Assembly (NCBI GenBank): GCA_021234155.1
Contig: JAJEKV010000318.1
Span: 280,587-344,586 of the forward strand
Direction of reading: 5' to 3'
Length of the DNA: 64,000 nucleotides
DNA from: Isoetes taiwanensis
Taxonomy: Eukaryota > Streptophyta > Lycopodiopsida > Isoetales > Isoetaceae
Every line of letters begins with the position of its first letter. The stretch's first letter is position 1. Below the pieces are notes generated by a model. That model saw nothing but the letters and a program-made list of their open reading frames with translations, ran no database searches and was not told where the DNA came from. Positions 56,661-64,000 of the stretch are shown piece by piece. Position numbers and translations under genes: made by a program.

Positions 56661-57039
56661 ATGAACCCTAGGTTTAGTAACTCCACGAAGTTGCTTCTTA
56701 AGTTACGCCAGTGCGGAGGACTCATGCAGTGCGGGGCCTTTGGTAGGCTTGGTGCAGGCTCTAAAAGCTATTTCACATTCCACCCCTCTAAAAGGAGGGA
56801 GTTTTACAATTCATCGGGAAAAGGTCACCAAATTCGGAGAAGATGAGCAATCCCCTACGGCAGGTATCGATTACTTTTGTTTTAGCATCTAACTCTATGG
56901 ATGCAAGGCTAATGATGCAAAGGAGCTTTTCCTTGGTATAGCTTTATCTAAGCGCACGATGGAGATAGGCGCATGATAGGGTTGAATGGTTCACCTTTGA
57001 TAGTGGCGAGGCTCCATTAACTGCGTTGAAGGTAACTTC

Positions 57040-57340
57040 CCTCTTCGCATTCTATGTTGGCTTTTTGCGGATGCAAAATTCCATACCAACAATGAGGTCG
57101 TATTTGCCAATATCCATTAACTTTCGGCACCCAAAGCAAGTGCGCTGGCAGTATTTGCATCTTAAGGTTGATTCACTGACCATGGTATGCACGACCTTAC
57201 CAGCGGAAGTGGCGGGTCTTAATCCGGGACCTTAATGTTTCAAGCTGTAAGACTGGGCCATCCTAGGAGAAGCAAAATTATGTGTACTTCAGAGTATCCA
57301 TAAAAATTATGAAAGGCTTCTTGTCTACTTGACCTATGGT
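57040..57340 (-). pseudogene. Chromovirus protease remnant
   Basis: Reads KKPFIIFMDT at about 57300, with HNFASPRM- after a frame change, where DTGATHNF is expected. Later it reads LMDIGKYDLIVGMEFC (about 57110), the flap-to-C-terminal LG-YD-I-GMDWL block of Ty3 aspartic proteases. Confidence 0.7.
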
Positions 57341-60300
57341 GGAAATAGCGGTGACTTTCCGCGTGCCGGTTTCTATAGCTGCAAGGATATGAGGCCTTGC
57401 GAGTGAATGTACTCGGGGAGCCTCCTCTTCGGCGGGTAAACTCTACTCTAGATCGTCCCAATCGAGGGATACATGGCAAGCTAGGCGGTCTAGCGTATAA
57501 GGACAATTAATAAAGTGCAATTGTGCATAAAGTGCTTATCCGTTAAGGGTTCGAACCTCCTTAGGAGATGTCCGGTAGAGGTTCCGTACTTCCCTTCTGG
57601 AGCATCTTTCTGTTTATCCAGTGGTGAAAGGTAACTTTCTTTCTGGCGGCCATAGGAATTGGCGAGAGGGGCGGGGCTTGGCGGCCGGGGTTTGTCCGGT
57701 GTGGATGGCGAGCGCTGCGAATAAGGGCGGGGCCGGATCTTGGTTCCTTGTGTGTCCTCCTCGAGGCTCAATGCCTTAGCCTACCCTTCTTGGCCCGATT
57801 TGGTCCTATGGCCTTAACCATACTGTTTGATTGATGGGCCAACTTTTCAATATAGCCTTCTCGGCTCTTTTTTCATTCGCGCCGGGTCTAGGGCACATAT
57901 GATTCATCGGGCACGAGCCATATGCCCTTATGAAAAACCCGTAAAGGTTTGAATTTCTTTGGCATTTGTCGCGCGCGAGGGCACATAATGCGACTTGAAT
58001 CTTTGGCAAACTTTGAAGTTGCATCTGCTCCTGTCTAGATGCTTGGTACGGCATAGCCCTTCCACCAAATATGGGGCAGACCCTATGGGTTGTTGGTGGC
58101 AACCTTTTCTGTATCCTTCTCATCATGCCATAGGACTTCCCAAACTCCTTTTAGGTCCGCCCGGGACTCGCATTCCCGGTCAGCCTCTGGATTTCCCATC
58201 AAAAGCCCGGGCCCAATTTCCTGTTCTTCCCATATACTAGTTATGGTTGTATCCAGCCGAACGGTATTCCTTATCGCTGCATGGTCACGGTGATCTAGAT
58301 GAACCGGAAGGACACGAGAAGTGGCGCGTGAGGAAGTGGCGCTATCCTTGGAGGAACCGGATGGCCGTTTGCTATGGCTTCCCTCCGGTCTGCGGTCGGG
58401 GCCAGCTCGGGGAGATGGGTTGTTGTGCAGTGGACTCGGTGGTAGCGGGGTAACTCGGTCCATCTTCACAGGTTCTTTGCGGTGGGTTGGCATGCAATAC
58501 ATAGGCTGTAACTTCGCCTAGTTGCCTTTTCATTAACATGAGTTCTTGTTGGTGTTAGTCTACTGGCATTTGAAGGCGTCGCCGGAGGCGGCATTGCGAC
58601 GCACCGTCTATATCAGAGCATACATGATTGTAAGCGAATTATAGTAACATAAAATCTCATTGGGATATCATTTCCGATAGTGACAAGAAATATTTATTAC
58701 GGGTAAAGAACTCGTCATGCATTTTTATTTAAGTTGGGTACAAAAGAAGTTGATAGCCATACAAGTTAATCTGAGAACAAACATTATAGACTAGAAATTC
58801 AAAAGTTCCACTCGCTCACATAATAGCCAAAAAGAGACATAGTGCGGAGAGGACAGTTGGTATTCCCCTAGGGGTTCGCAAAGGGATAAAAGTATCGAAA
58901 ATTAACACTTGCCATGGTGGTCGTTCCAGCCCTAACGAAGCTTGTATGCAGTGCATGCTTGGGTGCACGGACAATGACTGGTTGGTATTCCTTGTGGGGC
59001 TAATAATGAGGGATTGACTATCTCCATCCTCTTTAAATCATAGAAAAGTTGCCTGGTGGCGGGGGTTCATTTTAACCTTCAACTAGATCCCCTCTTCATT
59101 TGTAGATCCTCCCTCGGAGATGATTCTGTAATCCCCTCTCTTCATATTGGAAGGTCTCTTGCAAAGACAATGGAATGAATATGGGTTGCATAATTTTTTA
59201 TACTCTAACATGCAATAGATGCAACATGTGGAAAAGAATTGGTGGATAGGCCGATCAGAAAAAGGGTATACCAATGGGGCCGAATTTTGCCAAGTGGAGA
59301 TTTCATGCTCATCAAGGGTGCAATATCTTGGCCCAAGGCCCGTTAGGGCAAGATAATGGCGAGTCACCGTCCTCTTTGTGGCAGTACATAGATGTAAGCG
59401 AGCCGATGCGGGGGGGAGCTTCTTTGTGATATCTTGGCCAATGTGGAGAGCAGGCGAAGGGTCCATCATGAAGCTTGACCTCAGAAGCTTCAGCCCCGGC
59501 CCTAAATCTCGGGCTATAAAAATAACACCCCCTGTCGAAATGGTAGATAGAAAAGCGGGTAGGTGGTTGCCCAATACCTTTCCCATGTGGGGTCTCGATG
59601 TGGCCCACCTCCTTGTCCAAAATCCGCGGGAACCTCTTCATCCGGTGAAAGTTCTTGCTGCTCCTCCCCGGATGGCGGGGATTGTGGTACAAATCCTCTC
59701 CCTCATCTGTCCGAGGCAGGAGGAATCTCAACCATATTGATATTTGGGACATAAAGTCCCATATAGGCTGTGAGGGTCTGTGATGGGCTCCTTCATTCGA
59801 AGAGCGTGGTAGATGTTTCAGCCGGTTCTCTATGGTCTCTTAGGCGAGCCGGGGCGTTCTTTGCACCTCCGGAGGAAGCTCAATGGAAGTGAAGTCAATG
59901 AAATCATCCATACAATACTCCAGCAAGCTCATAAAAGCACATGGTCTTTCGCTTGCGTAAATCCAACCACCATGTGATAAGTCGGATAATATCATCAGAG
60001 AAGATATTCTTGCCTTTGGTGATAAATAGCGGAAGGCATCCAACCACGACAAGCCACAAGCTTGCTCCCCGGCCTTGGTGGACTCTTTCACTCCATGCTT
60101 ACTTCAACGAGGGTAGTCGCCCAATACCTATGTGTTCGTCTTCCCCCCTCCTCGGAGACTTCGGCGGTTGCCTTTTCTCTGACAAGGTTTCATCCTCGGC
60201 GTATTGGTCCATGAGGATGGCTAGGGAAGAGCAACCTCAAGATATTGCAGCCCACGATCTTTGCTGCGGCGGTGTTTGCCCCATCGGACTTCCCCTTGAC

Positions 60301-62700
60301 ACATCATATGCATGGGTGTCTCCCCCTAACATCTCGGGACCACCTCGGCTCCGGTCTCGGTTGGGGAGGATCCCAGAGGATACCTGAAGGAAGAACATTT
60401 CCTCCATGTAGAAGTCCTAGGAAAGGCATAATCCAGGGTCTTGCATTTTGCATGTTGGTGATGAGGTCTAAAGCGTTGGCATAGCGGGGGCATAGCAGTC
60501 GAAAAGGGATTTTTAGGATCGGTGTTCTCGAATCTTGATACCATGAGAGAAGAAGGTCATGCCATGCCATGGCTAGAAGGGAGGAGAGGAAGAGAAACAA
60601 ACCCTAACAATTGAAATGAACTTTAAAGTTCTTTTAACTCCTTTTATTTGAAATTTGACTTGTCAGCATTTTTTCATATTTAATACAAAATAAATAAGAT
60701 TTGTATCTCTTTGAATAAAGTTCTTTTTTAAATACCAAAAATATTTGTCAATCACGGAGCCAAAGAAATATGCTAAGGATGCTCCCCAAATCCGCGGTGA
60801 GGGCTAAATCCTTAGGCATTATGGATTTTCCCCTCTTTCGCTTTTATCACAAAGATTGGCGTCCCAAAAAGTGCCACCAAGTAAGCCCAGCAACCTCCAA
60901 GTGCCAAAATGGCAAGGATGAAGGCGGAGGTCGGTCTTAAACTCCCTCGTGCAATCTCGGGACCAATCTCCGAAGGGGAGCTTCCGTATCGAAGTTGTTG
61001 ATTCTTGCGAAACTTGCGGATCTCCTAGAAAGGCAACAAGTACTCTGCCTGCATCGTATGGGGCTTCCCTTTTTAGGCGAGGTTTTGTAATGCCCTGCCG
61101 TAGGCACCGTTTTGGCTCAACGGCTGGTCGAGAGTTATTCACTTTGTCTCCCGAATCGAGCTCGCGATTCTTACAAAAAGCTCTCGCCAGTCTTTAATTT
61201 CTCCTTGTATTGGTGCGGATTCCGGGCCACCGACGCTTCTTCGGGTGCTTAATGGTCGTTGGTGTTTCTGCCGAGTTTGGTTCGCCCACTCCCGAGATGC
61301 TCTGCACCTTGCGGGTTCATTGGTCCTGTCGGGCCTTCTCCTCTCTCTCCCGTTCCTCTCCTCATTTCTTCCGGAATTCGGGCTCTTCTAAGATCTTCTT
61401 CAACTTTGAGCAAAAGTGTTGTCTTGGCACTCCGTGAAGAAGTTGACATGGTGCGGCCGGTCGGGCGTGGGCCATGTCAATGCGGATGGTTTATTAAATA
61501 ATCTATGCTAATATCCAGTTTTTCCCCCATATAAACTCTGGGAATCCTCATCCCAGCGGTATGGGGAACCTCAATTGCCACGCCATCATCTATAGCGACA
61601 AATCCAGGTCCCCTAAATACCCGTACTCCCTTCCCCAAGCGCCCGTGTCGCTTCGCTCTCTCCAGATGAAATTAAATCTTCTCGGCAAACCTCTAATCGC
61701 GATCGACCTCGTTGATGTCCTCCTCCTCCTGGTATGACCCTCTTGTTGGAGGATAGGGCAATCGACATCGCATGACCATGTCATGTTGCTCGGCGATAGT
61801 GTAGATTTTGGCGGAGAGTTCAAGCCCGGATCAGGAATGGCTCAGAAGTGATATAGATAGGATAGGGGATCCCTATATTATTCTCAAAACGGTTCCAACT
61901 TCGTCGAAGGATGTCGATGAAAGCGGTCGGTGGCCATATCTGCGAGGCGATCATGGCATAAATCTCGACTATGCTTAGGGTAGAAGGGTGGGGCTCTTGG
62001 TATTTGGCCATGGCGTGGCACTAAAGTGTCCTGAAAGGAGACGGCAAAGCTTGTGGAAAGGAGGCGGCAATGAGAAAGCTAGGGTTAAGCAAACACTAGA
62101 AAAAAGCAAGGTCGGTCGGCGATGGCGAGGCGTCGATTCCGGCGGTCAAAGCGCTGAAAGGCTGTGAAACAAAACAACAAAAAAAATTTTAACTTGGCCC
62201 TTTAACTTTTGAAATTTTCAAATTTTTCCTTATTAACTTTTAATTTTGTTATTATAAAATAATTATCTCGCCGGAATCTGCGGCGACCCTCTGTTCGGCG
62301 CCGGCTGCATTATCGCTTTCAGCCTCGGGGTTATTGAAAAGCAAAAGCGGCCGAGTTGACTTTCGGGGACGCGTTGACTCCCATCTGTCTGATTGAGGCG
62401 CCGGCTGCATTTTGGCCCTCCACGGTGGTCTGAAGAGGCGATGAAAAGCGGCGCCCGAGTTAGTTTTTGGGCTTGCCCTTGACCATTTTCTGCAGGGATT
62501 TGTCCTAGGGTAATTTGATGCAGCAGATCCAATGGAACCACTTTCTCCATCATTTGAGCTACCCATTGGCATTTACAACTCTTCCAACCTTGGGCCCTCC
62601 GATTAAGCTATCTTCTTTAAAGCTACAATTTCTTAATTTAACCTAACTTACCGAACCAAACATCAAAGAGGACTAACAACACATTAACAGCCTCCTCTTA
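57341..62700 (-). pseudogene. gag and long 5' leader region of the chromovirus, heavily decayed
   Basis: Many short minus-strand frames (57490-57771, 57806-58126, 58083-58502, 59083-59752, 61820-62011, 62252-62572) with Pro/Arg/Ser-rich or acidic composition and no clear zinc knuckle. gag must lie here by position, but its limits cannot be set. At over 5 kb the region is longer than a usual gag plus leader, so a nested insertion or leader expansion is possible. Confidence 0.5.
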
Positions 62701-62754
62701 ACTACCGTACCTACGAGTTAGTGTTTGGCCAGTGCTATGATTTGAACGCAAAAT

Positions 62755-62768
62755 CAGCTCTGATACCA
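62755..62768 (-). promoter_or_regulatory. Primer-binding site (initiator Met tRNA type)
   Basis: On the minus strand TGGTATCAGAGCTG, complementary to the 3' end of plant tRNA-iMet, three bases after the presumed LTR end at 62772. It primes minus-strand DNA synthesis. Confidence 0.85.
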
Positions 62769-62771
62769 GCT

Positions 62772-64000
62772 TGGGGACGCTCACGGATATCAATAGACCG
62801 TTGGGCGTTGAAATACGGGGACTTTCCCCTCCTGGCGGTACCCTTGCCATGGCGAGGGAGACCCTCCGTCTGTTCGGGGTCATCTATGAAAATGAGGCCC
62901 GAAGAAGGGACACACGAAGGGGTCATTCGCCCGCCCTTCAATGGGGCTCCTACGTCGCGGAAGCATGAATACAAGGTTAGCATACAACATAAATCATATA
63001 TAAATAACCCCACGAGGGGTGGCATATCCATCAAGTACCAACGGCAAAGAATATGCATCTAAACTAAGAAAACACCAAAAACCGAGGGTTCTACCCCTCG
63101 CTCGGACTCTAGTGAGGAGGCGACCAATTTGGGTCGGGGAGATCAATGACAGGAGTCTTGGCATGGCGTTGGCGGCATAGAGCGTCGGCTAGGGTTGTCC
63201 ACTCCATCCGCCCCCTGTGCACACTTTGCGGATGGGTGGATTCCGCGCTATGGTTTCATGCTATAGCCCTCAGGAGACATAAACTCAGGTATCACCCTTT
63301 GAGCCTACTCGAGGTTCATGACACCGGTCAGATGGGGCTGGTTGGGGCGCGATCCCCTTCGGGGATCCACAGTGGTTCCATGGGTGAGCTAGAAACGTCT
63401 TGCGTCGAGGACCATCGTGCCTCACCCTAAATCTACTCAAGTGCATGATGCCCCACTCTGGGTCACACCCACTTTGCCACCCGGTGTCGGACCAGCCACC
63501 GGCCTCCACGTGGCCTTCCGCCGGGCTATTACTGTAGGAGTCTCGAGGAGCCTTTATGCCGTGCGAGACCCCACCCCTACTTCACCCTTTGTGTCCCTTA
63601 TGCAGTGCTAAGCGGACCATAAGCGTCTATGACGTTGGGCTCTTGTGCCTGGGGCGAAACTAGTAGGTGTTAAAGGAATTACTAGGAGCATTCTATACTC
63701 AAATTCGGAGGCCTCTACCCCCTTTTTAACCCGGATTTCTTGGAACTCTTGAACTAATTCATAGAGACATCGACCATTCCATACAGGGCGTCATTCATAA
63801 TTGAAAAGTATTCCTAGTTACCAAAAAAGGGTTAATCTCAACCAAATCCAAGAAAAAACACCGGAGTATTATTCTACAATTTGCAAGTTAAGCTACCAGC
63901 GACCCGGTGTTTGGTGGACCCATTGTCAAGGGGAATTGCTTCCATAGTGTTATCTTGGGGTGGCGTGACGGTGGGGTGTCTTGGCGATTGGGGATGTTCA
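62772..64000 (-). repeat. Right (5') LTR of the chromovirus, cut by the window end
   Basis: Begins TGGGGACGCTC on the plus strand (left LTR: TGTGACGCTC) and is collinear with 45242-45279 plus 51522 to about 52757 of the left LTR. About 590 bases equivalent to 52757-53349 should follow outside the window. There is no insert at the CACTA site. Confidence 0.88.

Larger units (their letters stand above)
45242..64000 (-). mobile_element. Ty3/Gypsy chromovirus (LTR retrotransposon), incomplete at window end
   Basis: Element orientation is minus. Right (5') LTR from 62772 outward, primer-binding site 62755-62768, then protease, reverse transcriptase, RNase H, integrase and a chromodomain tail, polypurine tract 53350-53360, left (3') LTR 45242-53349. 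The left LTR is split by a 6.24 kb CACTA-like element. LTR ends are TGTGACG ... CGTCACA. The chromodomain after integrase and the tRNA-iMet-type primer site place it among plant chromoviruses; Tekay/Del-like is my guess. All pol frames are interrupted, so it is not autonomous now. Bases 45237-45241 (GATAA) would be the left target duplication; its partner is outside the window. Confidence 0.88.

Noticed and set aside
57545-57560. GGGTTCGAACCTCC as a tRNA T-loop
   Set aside because: No matching acceptor stem or anticodon arm; it lies within the retrotransposon gag region.
59378-60387. Plus-strand frames of 120-148 codons at the right side
   Set aside because: They oppose the chromovirus coding strand, have no motif, and overlap decayed gag-side sequence.

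Overview
The window looks like nuclear DNA of a land plant with a large, repeat-rich genome. A gymnosperm is my best guess, but it rests on gene density and repeat load, not on a marker. Plant-typical families appear (BPS1/BYPASS1-like, PPR, LRR receptor, receptor kinase, MULE transposase, chromodomain Ty3 retrotransposon). Spliced fragments and AT-rich spacers are eukaryotic. Only one intact protein-coding gene is convincing in 64 kb. Almost everything else is mobile DNA, decayed mobile DNA, gene fragments or local repeats.

Layout. 0-2.7 kb: a minisatellite and a 2.3 kb unit bounded by ~185 bp direct repeats. 2.7-3.7 kb (+): a spliced Ulp1-type (C48) cysteine protease gene with recognisable His/Asp/Cys residues, broken by a stop just before the catalytic Cys. 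4.0-10.1 kb: three GATC-dense GGATCCCGGGAGG-type arrays. Two of them bracket a degenerate Mutator-like (MULE) transposase on the minus strand with all three catalytic positions traceable. 10.5-11.6 kb (+): the intact single-exon BPS1-like gene. 12.4-17.0 kb: terminal inverted repeats with a TAA duplication suggest a ~4.7 kb PIF/Harbinger-like element, which contains a broken PPR gene. 17.2-18.6 kb: a second, damaged copy of the 3' end of the BPS1-like gene, itself interrupted by a ~770 bp insertion carrying a ~50 bp-arm hairpin.

20.6-22.7 kb (-): pieces of a protein I cannot name but which looks like a repetitive, element-associated plant family. 23.3-24.0 kb (-): LRR receptor remnant. 24.4-25.25 kb: an 857 bp element with imperfect inverted ends and a 10 bp duplication, carrying what looks like a captured gene start (Pack-MULE-like). 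25.8-29.0 kb: three copies of a ~150 bp repeat. 30.3 kb: kinase P-loop fragment. 31.9-45.2 kb: copies of a hairpin-containing repeat family, retrotransposon gag/protease remnants, and an unidentified exon-like frame at 42.4-42.7 kb.

45.2 kb to the window end: one Ty3 chromovirus on the minus strand (LTR, PBS, PR, RT, RNase H, integrase, chromodomain, PPT, LTR). Its left LTR is split by a 6.24 kb CACTA-like element with 14 bp ends and an ATA duplication. The sister LTR serves as the empty site. The CACTA-like element carries no recognised transposase but holds spliced host-gene-like fragments. The nesting gives an order of events: repeat copy, then chromovirus, then CACTA-like element.
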